From NCBI GenBank assembly GCA_963785745.1, contig CAWAWR010000024.1, positions 372,001-436,000 of the forward strand: DNA of 64,000 nucleotides, read 5' to 3'. The translations under genes were made by a program, and so were the position numbers. This document shows, in pieces, positions 33,980-42,616 of the stretch (its first letter is position 1; each line of letters begins with the position of its first letter). The notes under the pieces are model-generated. The model was given only the letters and a program-made list of their open reading frames with translations, was not told the DNA's origin and did no database searches. Origin of the DNA: VAZQ01 sp963785745 (GTDB taxonomy: Bacteria > Pseudomonadota > Alphaproteobacteria > Rhizobiales > Xanthobacteraceae).

Positions 33980-34867
33980 ATGACCGACCGCCGCCTGTTC
34001 CGACAACTCGTCGAAAGCCCCGATATCCTGGTGCTCCCCGGCGTGTTCAACGGCTACAGCGTGCGGCTGGTGGAGCATTTCGGCTTCAAGGCGGCGGCGA
34101 TCACCGGCGCCGGGATTTCCGAGAGCGTGCTGGGCTGGGCGGATCGCGGCATCCTGACGTTCGACGAGAACCTGCGCGCCTGCCGCGCGCTGGCGGACTG
34201 CTGCACCATCCCCCTGCTCGCCGACGCCGACACCGGTTATGGCAATGCGCTCAATGTTCATTTCGTGACCCGCGCCTTCGAGCAGGCGGGGCTCACGGCA
34301 ATCTCGATCGAGGATCAGGTCTGGCCGAAGCGCTGCGGCCACCTCAGCGGCAAGGCGGTCATTCCGGCGCAGGAGATGGCCGACAAGGTCAAGGCCGCCT
34401 GCGACGCCCGCCGCGACGGCGACTTCATGATCCGCGCGCGCACCGACGCGGCCGCGACCGACGGCATTCCCGAAGTCATCGACCGGCTCAATCTTTACGG
34501 CGAGGCCGGCGCCGACATCGTGTTTGCCGACGCGCTCCTCTCGGTCGAGGACATCGCGACCGTGGCGAAGAACGTCAACAAGCCGCTCGCCGTCAACATG
34601 GGATTCGGTCTGATCGAGCGCGGCACCACGCCGCTCGTCACCCCGCGCCAGCTCCAGGAGCTCGGCGTCGCCACCGTTTCCTATGCCCGCATGCTGACCA
34701 GCGCGGCGCTGCGCGGCATGATGAACGCACTCGACGCCTTTGCGCCGACGATCGAAGCGGATAAGCCGACCCAGCGCCCCGATCTCATGGTGCCGTTCGG
34801 CGAGCTCAACGAGCTGATGGGGCTCAAGACGCTGGAAGAGCTCGAGGCGAAATGGACCAGCGAATGA
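33980..34867 (+). CDS. Isocitrate lyase/PEP mutase-family protein (PrpB/dimethylmalate lyase-like)
   Basis: TIM-barrel lyase, 295 residues. Mg2+-binding segment LLADADTGYG (79-88, with Asp82 and Asp84), Glu111 in ISIEDQ, and the catalytic loop WPKRCGHLSGK (115-125, with Cys119) as in methylisocitrate lyase PrpB and 2,3-dimethylmalate lyase. These split a 2-hydroxy-polycarboxylate to pyruvate (or glyoxylate) and a dicarboxylate; some relatives are oxaloacetate decarboxylases. GAGG lies eight bases before the ATG. Its place right after two MmgE/PrpD genes parallels the prpD-prpB order of the 2-methylcitrate cycle, but no methylcitrate synthase (prpC) is present, so the acid is probably imported rather than made. 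Confidence 0.9.
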   Translation: MTDRRLFRQLVESPDILVLPGVFNGYSVRLVEHFGFKAAAITGAGISESVLGWADRGILTFDENLRACRALADCCTIPLLADADTGYGNALNVHFVTRAFEQAGLTAISIEDQVWPKRCGHLSGKAVIPAQEMADKVKAACDARRDGDFMIRARTDAAATDGIPEVIDRLNLYGEAGADIVFADALLSVEDIATVAKNVNKPLAVNMGFGLIERGTTPLVTPRQLQELGVATVSYARMLTSAALRGMMNALDAFAPTIEADKPTQRPDLMVPFGELNELMGLKTLEELEAKWTSE

Positions 34868-34886
34868 TCTTTCCAGGGAGAACGAT

Positions 34887-35843
34887 ATGAACCGCCTGCT
34901 CAACCCAAAAATCGCGCTCCTTGCTGCGCTGATTGCCTCGACGCCGGCGCTGGCGCTCGACAACATCGAGATCATGGCGCCGGCCGCGCCGGGCGGCGGC
35001 TATGACCGCACCTCGCGCGCTCTCCAGGCCGCCATCGAGAAGGAAGGCCTCGGCAAGGGCATCACCGTGATCAATGTCGGCGGCGCCGGTGGCGCGATCG
35101 GGCTCGCGCAGTTCATCCGCAACAAGTCCGGACGCAGCGACGCGATGATCGTCGGCGGTTTCGGGATGGTCGCGTCCTTCGCCACCAACCGCTCGAAAGT
35201 CACGCTGGCCGACGTGACGCCGCTCGCCCGACTCACCGGCGAATACAATATCGTCGTCGTACCGACGAAATCGCCGATCAAGTCGCTGAAAGACTTGCTG
35301 GAGCGGGTCAAGGCCGGACCGCGCGCGGTGTCCTGGGCCGGCGGCTCGGCCGGCGGCAACGATCACATGCTGGCGGCGTCGCTGGTGCAGGCGGCCGGCG
35401 TCGATCCGCGCCAGACGAACTACATCGCGTTCTCCGGCGGCGGCGACTCGCTCGCCTCGATCATCGGCGGACAAGTCACGGTAGGCGTCGGCGGCTACAG
35501 CGAGCTGATCGAGCAGGTAAAGGCCGGCAACCTGCGCGCACTCGGGATTTCAGCGGTCGACCGCGTGCCCGGTGTCGACATGCCGACGCTGCGCGAGCAA
35601 GGCGCGGACGTGTCGTTCTCTAACTGGCGCGGCGTTGCCGCACCGCCGAAGCTTTCGGATGCACAACGCCAAGCCTATCTCGCGTTGATCGACAAGGTCG
35701 TCAAATCGCCGACCTGGAAGGGCGAGCTGGAGAAGAACGGCTGGGTCAACTCCTATCTCTCCGGCGATGCGTTCCGCACGTACATCGTCGAGGAGACCAA
35801 GCGGGTGACCGCGCTGCTCACCACGCTCGGCCTGATCAAATGA
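34887..35843 (+). CDS. tctC: TctC-like tripartite tricarboxylate receptor
   Basis: Periplasmic receptor of the TTT system, 318 residues. Signal peptide 1-23 (IALLAALIASTPALA), then LDNIEIMAPAAPGGGYDRTSR, INVGGAGGAIGLAQFI and VSWAGGSAGGNDH. It belongs to the true TctC branch, distinct from the orphan Bug receptors in this window, and is the only one followed by membrane subunits. GGGAGAA precedes the ATG. It should deliver the tricarboxylate (or analogue) degraded by the MmgE/PrpD-lyase set of the same operon. Confidence 0.93.
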   Translation: MNRLLNPKIALLAALIASTPALALDNIEIMAPAAPGGGYDRTSRALQAAIEKEGLGKGITVINVGGAGGAIGLAQFIRNKSGRSDAMIVGGFGMVASFATNRSKVTLADVTPLARLTGEYNIVVVPTKSPIKSLKDLLERVKAGPRAVSWAGGSAGGNDHMLAASLVQAAGVDPRQTNYIAFSGGGDSLASIIGGQVTVGVGGYSELIEQVKAGNLRALGISAVDRVPGVDMPTLREQGADVSFSNWRGVAAPPKLSDAQRQAYLALIDKVVKSPTWKGELEKNGWVNSYLSGDAFRTYIVEETKRVTALLTTLGLIK

Positions 35844-36383
35844 ATGAGTGATATTTCCGACGGGCCTGACAGCGCGCCCGCCGGCGCGCGCCGTAGCGCG
35901 AGCGCAGCGGCGATGGCGCTTGCCGTCATGGCGCTGGGAGCGTTCGTCGCGTTCGACACTTTCACTGGCCTCACTGGTCCCGGCTACGCGCAGGTCGGCC
36001 CCGGCGTGTTTCCGCTCATCGTGGGCGCGGCGATGCTGCTGGCCGGGCTCGGCCTGCTGACGCAGAGCCTGCGCGGAGCCTGGCGTGTCGCTTGGGTAGA
36101 ACGTGGTTCATCGGCCGGTATATCAGCCGCGCCGCTGCGGAACGTGTTGCTGGTCTCCGCGGCGTTGATGCTCAACGTCATGCTGTTTGCGCCGCTCGGC
36201 TTTGTCGCCGCATCGGCGTTGCTGTTCGCCTGCGTCTCGGCCGCGTTCGGAAGCCGGCGCTTCGTGCTCGACGCCGCGATTGGCATCGCCTTCGCCGCCG
36301 CGATCTATTTCATCTTCGTGCACGGGCTTGGGCTGCATCTGCCGGCCGGCGACCTCTGGGAGGGCGTCCTGTGGAGGCGCTGA
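35844..36383 (+). CDS. tctB: TctB-like small membrane subunit of the TTT transporter
   Basis: 179 residues with four hydrophobic segments (about 24-42, 48-68, 97-125, 139-160), the usual TctB layout; the sequence is otherwise poorly conserved, as is normal for TctB. Its ATG begins directly after the tctC stop, and its end overlaps the tctA start by 13 bp. Inner-membrane partner of TctA in sodium- or proton-driven uptake. Confidence 0.9.
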   Translation: MSDISDGPDSAPAGARRSASAAAMALAVMALGAFVAFDTFTGLTGPGYAQVGPGVFPLIVGAAMLLAGLGLLTQSLRGAWRVAWVERGSSAGISAAPLRNVLLVSAALMLNVMLFAPLGFVAASALLFACVSAAFGSRRFVLDAAIGIAFAAAIYFIFVHGLGLHLPAGDLWEGVLWRR

Positions 36384-37873
36384 CTCCCCTGCTCCACGGC
36401 TTCGGCATTGCGTTCACGCCCATCAATCTCCTATGGGCGCTGGTCGGCGTGACGCTCGGCACCGCCGTCGGCGTGCTGCCCGGCATCGGCCCGGCGCTGA
36501 CCGTCGCGATGCTGCTGCCGGCGACCGGTAAGCTCGATCCGGTCGGCGCCTTCATCATGTTCGGCGGCATTTATTACGGCGCCATGTACGGCTCCTCGAC
36601 CACGTCGATCCTGCTCAACACGCCGGGCGAGAACTCCTCCGTCGTAACCGCCATCGAGGGCCATCAGATGGCGAAGAACGGCCGCGGGGCGGCGGCGCTC
36701 GCCACCGCCGCGATCGGATCGTTTGTCGCCGGGACGCTCGCGACTTTTGCGCTCGCTCTGTTTGCGCCGGTCGTCGTCACGTTCGCGCTGCAATTCGGTC
36801 CGGCCGATTATTTCGCGCTGATGCTGCTCGCCTTCACCACCGTCACCGCCGTGCTCGGCTCGTCGATGCTGCGCGGGCTCGTCAGCCTGTTGTTCGGCTT
36901 GGCCATCGGGCTCGTCGGCATCGACATGCAGACCGGCCAGGCGCGGCTCACGCTCGGCATGCCGCAACTGCTCGACGGCATCCCGGTCGTCATTCTCGCG
37001 GTCGGACTGTTCGCCGTCGGCGAGGCGCTGTTCGTGGTGTCGCGGGCATCGCGCGCCAACGAGACCATCATTCCGGTGCGCGGCCGCGTCTGGATGACCG
37101 CCGAGGAATGGAGACGATCGTGGAAGCCGTGGCTGCGCGGCGCCGCCATCGGATTTCCGTTCGGCACGCTGCCCGCCGGCGGCGCTGAAATCCCGACCTT
37201 CCTCTCTTACGCGGTCGAGAAGAAGCTCAGCAAAAATCCGGAAGAGTTCGGCAAAGGCGCGATCGAAGGCGTCGCCGGCCCGGAGGCGACCAACAATTCG
37301 GCGGTGACCGGCGTGCTGGTGCCGCTGCTGACGCTCGGACTTCCCACGTCGGCGACCGCCGCGATCATGCTGGTCGCGTTCCAGCAATACGGATTGCAGC
37401 CGGGGCCGCTGCTGTTTGCGCGCAATCCCGACCTGGTCTGGGGCCTGATCGCGTCGCTCTACATCGGCAACGTGATGCTCTTGGTGCTCAACCTGCCGCT
37501 CGCCGGTCTCTGGGTGCGCCTGCTCGCGATCCCGCAGCCCTGGCTCTACGGCGGCATCCTCGTGCTCGCGAGCCTCGGCGTCTACAGCCTGCACGGTTCG
37601 GTGTTCGACCTCGGCATTCTCTATGTCGCCGGCGCGCTGGGCTACGCCATGCGCTGCGCCGACATCCCGATTGCGCCCGCGATCATCGGGCTCATTCTCG
37701 GGCCGCTGGCGGAACAGCAATTCCGCCGCGCCGTCGCGATCAGCCAGGGCGACCTCACAGTGTTTCTGACGCGGCCGATCTCGGCGACGATCCTGGCGGT
37801 GGCGGTGGCGGCGCTGGTGGTGCCGTGGCTTGTTCGATGGCGGCAGAAGCGCGTGCTGGCAACGGCGCCTTGA
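36371..37873 (+). CDS. tctA: TctA-like large membrane subunit of the TTT transporter
   Basis: 500-residue permease. The start is a GTG (GTGGAGGCG) inside the end of tctB, confirmed by the family opening EALTPLLHGFGIAFTP; upstream sequence in the same frame is Arg-rich non-gene. Signature GTAVGVLPGIGPALTVAML (30-48) and the second-half repeat FGTLPAGGAEIPTFLSYAVE are the two diagnostic motifs. About 11-12 hydrophobic segments. Forms the translocation channel with TctB. It could in principle serve the other receptors in this window as well. Converges on the ABC permease gene with only 7 bp between stops. Confidence 0.93.
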   Translation: MEALTPLLHGFGIAFTPINLLWALVGVTLGTAVGVLPGIGPALTVAMLLPATGKLDPVGAFIMFGGIYYGAMYGSSTTSILLNTPGENSSVVTAIEGHQMAKNGRGAAALATAAIGSFVAGTLATFALALFAPVVVTFALQFGPADYFALMLLAFTTVTAVLGSSMLRGLVSLLFGLAIGLVGIDMQTGQARLTLGMPQLLDGIPVVILAVGLFAVGEALFVVSRASRANETIIPVRGRVWMTAEEWRRSWKPWLRGAAIGFPFGTLPAGGAEIPTFLSYAVEKKLSKNPEEFGKGAIEGVAGPEATNNSAVTGVLVPLLTLGLPTSATAAIMLVAFQQYGLQPGPLLFARNPDLVWGLIASLYIGNVMLLVLNLPLAGLWVRLLAIPQPWLYGGILVLASLGVYSLHGSVFDLGILYVAGALGYAMRCADIPIAPAIIGLILGPLAEQQFRRAVAISQGDLTVFLTRPISATILAVAVAALVVPWLVRWRQKRVLATAP

Positions 37874-37880
37874 CCGGCCG

Positions 37881-39578
37881 TTACAATTCCATCTGCGCCT
37901 TGCCGGTGATCCAGCGCAGCGCCAGCATCGACGCGATGCTGAGCGCAATAAGCACCACCGACACCGCCGCCGCGATCTCGAAGGTGCCGTTGTCGATAAA
38001 GCTGTAGATGGCGACCGGCAGCGTCTCCATGCCCGGCACGTAGAGCAGGATTGCCATGCTCAACTCCCGCAGCGTCACCGCAAATACGATCATCCAGGCT
38101 GCGACGATGCCGGACTTCAGCAGCGGCGCCGAGATGGTGACGATGCTGCGCACCCAGGATGCGCCCGCGACCCGCGCCGCCTCCTCCATCTCCGACGACA
38201 ATTGCTTGACGCTGTTGCGCATGAACATGAAGGCGAACGGAAAACGGTGCGCGGTGAACGCGATGAAGAAGAGCCAGATCGTCCCGAACAAAGCCAGCGG
38301 CGGCCCGCCGTAACCGAGCACGAAGCCGACCGCGAGCGCGACACCGGGAAACGCGAAGGTCACCGTGCTGGTGAATGTCAGCAATCCTCGGCCCGGCAGC
38401 CGTGTCCGCTCCACGATCCAGACGATGATCAGTGCGAGCACGACGCAAGCCGATGCCGTCACGGCCGAGACCAGCGTGCTGTTGATGAGCGCCGTGGGCA
38501 CGATGGTGGAGGTGTCCAGGAATGCGGCGTAGTTCTTCAGCGTCAGGTTCTGCCAGCTGATCGCAAGGCCCCAGCGCGACAGCAGCGAGGTGCGAAGCAG
38601 GATGATAAGCGGGAGAACCACGCTGGCGAAGATGACCAACATGCAATAGCCGAAGGCCAGCCAGCGCCGCCAGCCGATGTCGACGGCGCGCGCGGCGCTC
38701 GACTTGCCGCCGATCACGTTGAAGCGGCGGCCGCCGAGCACCCAGCGCTGCAGGACCAGGCCGAGAATGGTGAAGCCAATGATCGGCGCCGCCGCAGCAG
38801 CAGCGAGCTCGAAGCGCGGCGGATAGGAGAACAGCTCGTAGATCTTGGTGGTCAGCGTATGAAAGCGCGCGCCGTGCCCAATCGCGGCCGGCGCGCCGAA
38901 CGCGCCCATGGCCTCGAGGAACACGAACACCGACGACGCGACGATGGCCGGCAAGACCAGCGGCAGCGCGATGCCCATGGAGGCGCGCCAGGCCGGTGCG
39001 CCCACCATCTGCGCCGCCTCTTCATAGGACGGGTCCATGTTGTCGAGCGCCGCGGTGACCGAGAAGAAGATGAGCGGGTAGAAGCTCAAGGTCAGCACCA
39101 GCACCAGACCTTCCATGCTGTAGATGTTGAACAGCCGCGCGATGCCGAAGGTCTCGCGCACGAACACGTTGATCAGGCCGGCATTAGGTCCAAGCAGCAA
39201 TATCCAGGCGATCACCGAAATGAAATTCGGGATAACAAACGCGACCAGCACCGACACCCGCACGAACTGCCGGCCCGGCATGTTGGTGCGCGCGACCGCC
39301 CATGCCATCGGCAGCGCGAGCGCGAGTGCGAAACAGGTCGTGGCAACGCTGATGATGATCGAGTTGATGAGGGCCGAGACCAGTCCGGGCTCGACCAGCA
39401 CACGGTAATAGTTGCCAAGAGTGAAGGTGCCGTCCTCGGCGCGCAGCCCCATCTCGAAGATGATCCCGAGCGGGTAGAAGACCAACCAGCCGACGATGAC
39501 GATGGCGGCCCCGACGATGATGCTGCGCACCCATTCCTGGCGCAGCTCTTCGAAGGCGCTGACGATGCGCGCGCGCAT
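37881..39578 (-). CDS. ABC transporter permease, double-domain (Fe3+/2-aminoethylphosphonate/thiamine type)
   Basis: 565 residues, two fused permease halves with about 12 membrane segments. Each half has an EAA-like loop: YEEAAQMVGAPAWRASMGIALP in the first and MEEAARVAGASWVRSIVTISAP in the second. This is the FbpB/CysU-like fused arrangement used for ferric iron or small organic anions. Last gene of a three-gene minus-strand operon (ATPase, receptor, permease), 39 bp after the receptor. GGGAAG lies before the ATG. The substrate is decided by the receptor and cannot be named from sequence. Confidence 0.92.
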   Translation of the reverse strand: MRARIVSAFEELRQEWVRSIIVGAAIVIVGWLVFYPLGIIFEMGLRAEDGTFTLGNYYRVLVEPGLVSALINSIIISVATTCFALALALPMAWAVARTNMPGRQFVRVSVLVAFVIPNFISVIAWILLLGPNAGLINVFVRETFGIARLFNIYSMEGLVLVLTLSFYPLIFFSVTAALDNMDPSYEEAAQMVGAPAWRASMGIALPLVLPAIVASSVFVFLEAMGAFGAPAAIGHGARFHTLTTKIYELFSYPPRFELAAAAAAPIIGFTILGLVLQRWVLGGRRFNVIGGKSSAARAVDIGWRRWLAFGYCMLVIFASVVLPLIILLRTSLLSRWGLAISWQNLTLKNYAAFLDTSTIVPTALINSTLVSAVTASACVVLALIIVWIVERTRLPGRGLLTFTSTVTFAFPGVALAVGFVLGYGGPPLALFGTIWLFFIAFTAHRFPFAFMFMRNSVKQLSSEMEEAARVAGASWVRSIVTISAPLLKSGIVAAWMIVFAVTLRELSMAILLYVPGMETLPVAIYSFIDNGTFEIAAAVSVVLIALSIASMLALRWITGKAQMEL

Positions 39579-39617
39579 GAACGCTTCCCGTTTCCCCCGC
39601 GCGCCGGCGGCTTTTGG

Positions 39618-40655
39618 TTACAGCCCAACCGCCTTGTCGAACTCGACCGCCAGCGCGTGGCCTTCGCCGACGACCTTCTCATTGCTGAAATAATTGATCT
39701 TCAGCGACGAGAGCGGCGGCTGCTTGAGCGGGGTCACGGCCACGTCCTTGCGCGGCGAATAGAGGTTGGCGTTGGTCACCAGGAGTTCCTGCCCTTCCGG
39801 CGTCATCAGCCAGCGATAGAACAGGCGTGCGGCATTGGGATTCGGCGCCTTGGCCGGCACGACGCCAATGAACTGCGCCAGCGCGACACCCTCGTCCCAC
39901 ACGATGACCTCAATCGGAGAGCCGTCCGCCCGCGCCTCGATGGCGCGATAGCCGCTGACGCCCCAGCTCACCGGCCGCTCGCCGGATACGACCGCGTTGA
40001 TGGCCGCCTCGTTGCCGAGCGTGAGCAGGATATCGCGGTCGCGCGCCGTCTTGAGGAATCCGCGGCCCACTGCGTCGACGACATTCATCAGCGCGCCACT
40101 CGACGTGCCGCCGCGGGTCGGGCGCGAAATCGCGACCTTGCCCTTCCATTTGGGATCGCTCACCAGCGCCTTGAGCGACTTCGGCTCTTCGCCGGGCTTG
40201 ATCACCTTGGAGTTGTAGATACCGAGCATCGGGGTGACGCTGGTCGCGGCATAGAAGCCGTTGGGGTCGAAGGTCGAGGGCAGCATCGTGCCGGTGTCCG
40301 GGATCGGCACTGCGGCCAGGAAGCCCTGCTTCACCCAGCGCACGACGTCGCCCGGCTCGGTGAGGTTGAGCACGTCGAAGCTCACGCGGTTGGCGCGGCG
40401 CTCGGCCTCGACGAGCTGCACCATCGGCTCGGTCGAGCGCCGGGTGTATTTGACCGCGATGCCTGGATACCGCTTGTTGAATGCGGCCGCGAGCTTCGTA
40501 ACGTGCTCGGCCTTGATGGCGCCGCCGAACACGACCTGGCCTTCCTTTTTCGCGGCGGCATAGAGCTCGTCCATGCTTTGGACCGCCGGCTGCGCCGACG
40601 CGGCGGTGGCAGACAGGGCGATGCCCACGAGGCAGACAAGCGACCGCAACAGCAT
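39618..40655 (-). CDS. ABC transporter extracellular solute-binding protein (family 1, FutA/FbpA-like)
   Basis: 345 residues with the ATG at 40655, which has AAGGA five bases upstream and gives a proper signal peptide (MLLRSLVCLVGIALSATAASAQ). Mature part: MDELYAAAKKEGQVVFGGAIK, FNKRYPGIAVKYTRRSTEP and WGVSGYRAIEARADG. This is the fold of ferric, phosphonate and thiamine receptors. The iron-binding tyrosine pair of FbpA (YY) is not evident, so an organic or phosphonate ligand is as likely as iron. Downstream of the ATPase by 23 bp. Confidence 0.9.
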   Translation of the reverse strand: MLLRSLVCLVGIALSATAASAQPAVQSMDELYAAAKKEGQVVFGGAIKAEHVTKLAAAFNKRYPGIAVKYTRRSTEPMVQLVEAERRANRVSFDVLNLTEPGDVVRWVKQGFLAAVPIPDTGTMLPSTFDPNGFYAATSVTPMLGIYNSKVIKPGEEPKSLKALVSDPKWKGKVAISRPTRGGTSSGALMNVVDAVGRGFLKTARDRDILLTLGNEAAINAVVSGERPVSWGVSGYRAIEARADGSPIEVIVWDEGVALAQFIGVVPAKAPNPNAARLFYRWLMTPEGQELLVTNANLYSPRKDVAVTPLKQPPLSSLKINYFSNEKVVGEGHALAVEFDKAVGL

Positions 40656-40678
40656 GGCGTCCTTCTCCCGTTTTTGTT

Positions 40679-41758
40679 TCAAGCGCCGAGCAGCAGGCAA
40701 TCCGCCGGCGAGAAGCTGACCAGGACGTCCTGGCTCAGTTGAAAGTCGGCGCTCCGGCTCGGGCTGATCACACGCAACGGCACCCCGTTGACGTCGATGA
40801 CATAGTCGGTCTGAGCACCGACAAAGCTGCGCCGCGCGACGCGCCCTTTGAGTATGTTCATCCCGGCCTTCGGCGTAGCCGTGAGCTCCATCTGCTCCGG
40901 CCGCACCAGCAGGCGCGCCAGCCCTGCCGAACCGCTGTGTGACGTCGAGCTCGCCAGGAGTTCGCCGATCCGCTCGACCCGCACCCGGATACGATCCGGC
41001 GCCGAGGCATCGAGCACCTCGCCATCGAGCACGTTCGCCAGGCCGATGAACTGCGCGACGAAATCCGTCTTCGAGCGATAGTAGACATCCTCCGGCGACC
41101 CGATCTGCTCGATCCGCCCGCGATTCATCACCGCGACGCGGTCGGCGATAACCATCGCCTCGTTCTGGTCGTGCGTCACGTAGATTGAAGTGATCTTGAG
41201 CTTGCTCAGCAGCGCCTTGATCTCGAAGCGCATGTGCTCGCGCAGCGTGGCGTCGAGATTGCTCAGCGGCTCGTCGAACAGCAGGATTTCCGGCTCGAGC
41301 ACGAGCGCGCGTGCGACTGCCACGCGTTGCTGCTGGCCGCCCGACAGCTCGCTCGGATAGCGCGCCGCATAAGCGTCCATGCGCACCGTGGCGAGCGCAT
41401 CCGCGATCTTCGCCGCGATCGTCTTGCCGTCGAGGCCGCGCAGCCGCAGCCCATAGGCGAGGTTTTCAAATACGGTCTTGTGCGGCCACACCGCGTAGCT
41501 CTGGAACACCATCGAGAGCGAACGCTTTTCCGGCGGCACCATCAGGGTCGGCGATGCCACGGTCTTGCCGTTGATGCGGATCGCGCCGGAGGTCGGGCGA
41601 TAGAATCCGGCGATCAGGCGCAGCAGCGTCGTCTTGCCGCAACCGCTGGGGCCGAGCAGCACGACGGTTTCACCGTCGGCGACCGTCAGCGACGCGTGGT
41701 CCACGGCCACAACGTCGCCAAAACCCATGACGACGTCGTCGATTTCGAGCTTCGCCAT
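40679..41758 (-). CDS. ABC transporter ATP-binding protein (PotA/FbpC type)
   Basis: 359 residues. Walker A GPSGCGKTT (36-44), Q-loop in MVFQSYAVWPHKTVFENLAYG, signature LSGGQQQRVAVARAL, Walker B ILLFDEPLSNLD and H-loop VTHDQ; the C-terminal third is a TOBE-type regulatory domain (ANVLDGEVL, LVRPEQMEL). ATG 41758 begins the family opening MAKLEIDDV; upstream sequence in frame is not conserved. First gene of the operon, divergent from the MarR regulator. Confidence 0.93.
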   Translation of the reverse strand: MAKLEIDDVVMGFGDVVAVDHASLTVADGETVVLLGPSGCGKTTLLRLIAGFYRPTSGAIRINGKTVASPTLMVPPEKRSLSMVFQSYAVWPHKTVFENLAYGLRLRGLDGKTIAAKIADALATVRMDAYAARYPSELSGGQQQRVAVARALVLEPEILLFDEPLSNLDATLREHMRFEIKALLSKLKITSIYVTHDQNEAMVIADRVAVMNRGRIEQIGSPEDVYYRSKTDFVAQFIGLANVLDGEVLDASAPDRIRVRVERIGELLASSTSHSGSAGLARLLVRPEQMELTATPKAGMNILKGRVARRSFVGAQTDYVIDVNGVPLRVISPSRSADFQLSQDVLVSFSPADCLLLGA

Positions 41759-41894
41759 CGATCCCGGCCTGATGTGACGTTGGGCGCTGAGGTCGGCATC
41801 GTCGAAGGCGCCGCCGCACCTGTCAAGGCGCAACGACCTGTGCGCTGAAAGTCCGCCCGTGCAGGTCTGCGACACTGTTGGCGCGGGCCCTTGC

Positions 41895-41922
41895 TTGACT
41901 CGTTTATATAATAACATATTTT
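41895..41922 (+). promoter_or_regulatory. Candidate sigma-70 promoter with embedded inverted repeat ahead of marR
   Basis: TTGACT (41895-41900), a 16-base spacer and TATTTT (41917-41922), in a strikingly AT-rich patch of otherwise GC-rich DNA. The spacer holds TTATATAATAA (41904-41914), an inverted repeat TTAT-N3-ATAA of the size MarR dimers bind. It lies in the divergent gap between the ABC operon and marR, 43 bp before the marR start, so autorepression is plausible. Confidence 0.5.
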
Positions 41923-41964
41923 CCCGAAATCGCCGGTTTATGGGACGATTTCACGAGCCCGCGC

Positions 41965-42531
41965 ATGTCTCGCAAGGCCCCATCTGTCTCGAAAATCGAT
42001 CGGCGGCCGAGTTCGGCCAGCACCAACGACAGCGCGTCACAACCGAAGCCGGGCGCCTGGCATCCTGACAATGCGTCCGGCTTCACGCCGGTCTTTTCGG
42101 CCGAGCGGCACATCGGGACCGCGCTGCGAGAAACTTACCGGGCGTTCGCGCGCGCCGTGTCGCAGAACCTCGCACCGCTCGGGCTGACGCTCAGTATGTG
42201 GTTTGCGCTCCGCAGCCTCTGGGAGGTTGACGGTCTCAGCCAGGCCGAGCTGGGGCGCCGTACCGAGCTCAACCCGGCGGCGGTCGTCGCCGTGCTGAAC
42301 GCGCTCGAAGCCGCTGGCCTGGTCGAGCGGCGGCGCACCCGCAAGGATCGCCGGATCTACAACGTGTTCCTGACGGCGGCGGGGCGGAAACTGCGCACCA
42401 AAGCCACCGCGCTGGCGCTCCAGGTCGATGCGCGTGCGTTGCGCGGGACCAGTCATACGGAAATCGAGCAAGCACTCGCGACGTTGACGCGCTTGCGCGG
42501 CAACCTGGCCTATCTAAACCCCGACAAGTAA
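41965..42531 (+). CDS. MarR-family transcriptional regulator
   Basis: 188 residues. A polar N-terminal extension of about 45 residues precedes a winged-helix core: LSMWFALRSLWEVDGLSQAELGRRTELNPAAVVAVLNALEAAGLVERR (recognition helix), then the wing RTRKDRRIYNVFLTAAGRKL. Members repress divergent or downstream catabolic and transport genes and release DNA on binding a phenolic or carboxylic ligand. It lies 85 bp upstream of the Bug receptor/flavoprotein/ferredoxin operon and is divergent from the ABC operon, so it may control either. The start is uncertain, with a weak ribosome site. Confidence 0.88.
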   Translation: MSRKAPSVSKIDRRPSSASTNDSASQPKPGAWHPDNASGFTPVFSAERHIGTALRETYRAFARAVSQNLAPLGLTLSMWFALRSLWEVDGLSQAELGRRTELNPAAVVAVLNALEAAGLVERRRTRKDRRIYNVFLTAAGRKLRTKATALALQVDARALRGTSHTEIEQALATLTRLRGNLAYLNPDK

Positions 42532-42616
42532 CGAATTGCGGGAGCGACGATGACATGAGCTCGCCCGCCCAAGCGACACAACCTTCACAACAAAGAACCA
42601 CTCACAGGGAAACGCC

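Noticed and set aside
26743..34867. The 2-methylcitrate (propionate) cycle
   Set aside because: No methylcitrate synthase, four PrpD-like copies and a tricarboxylate importer do not fit the prp operon.
37830..40742. 970-codon open frame on the plus strand opposite the ABC permease and receptor genes
   Set aside because: It is the antisense shadow of two well-conserved genes; its product is Arg/His/Gln-rich with no recognisable domain.
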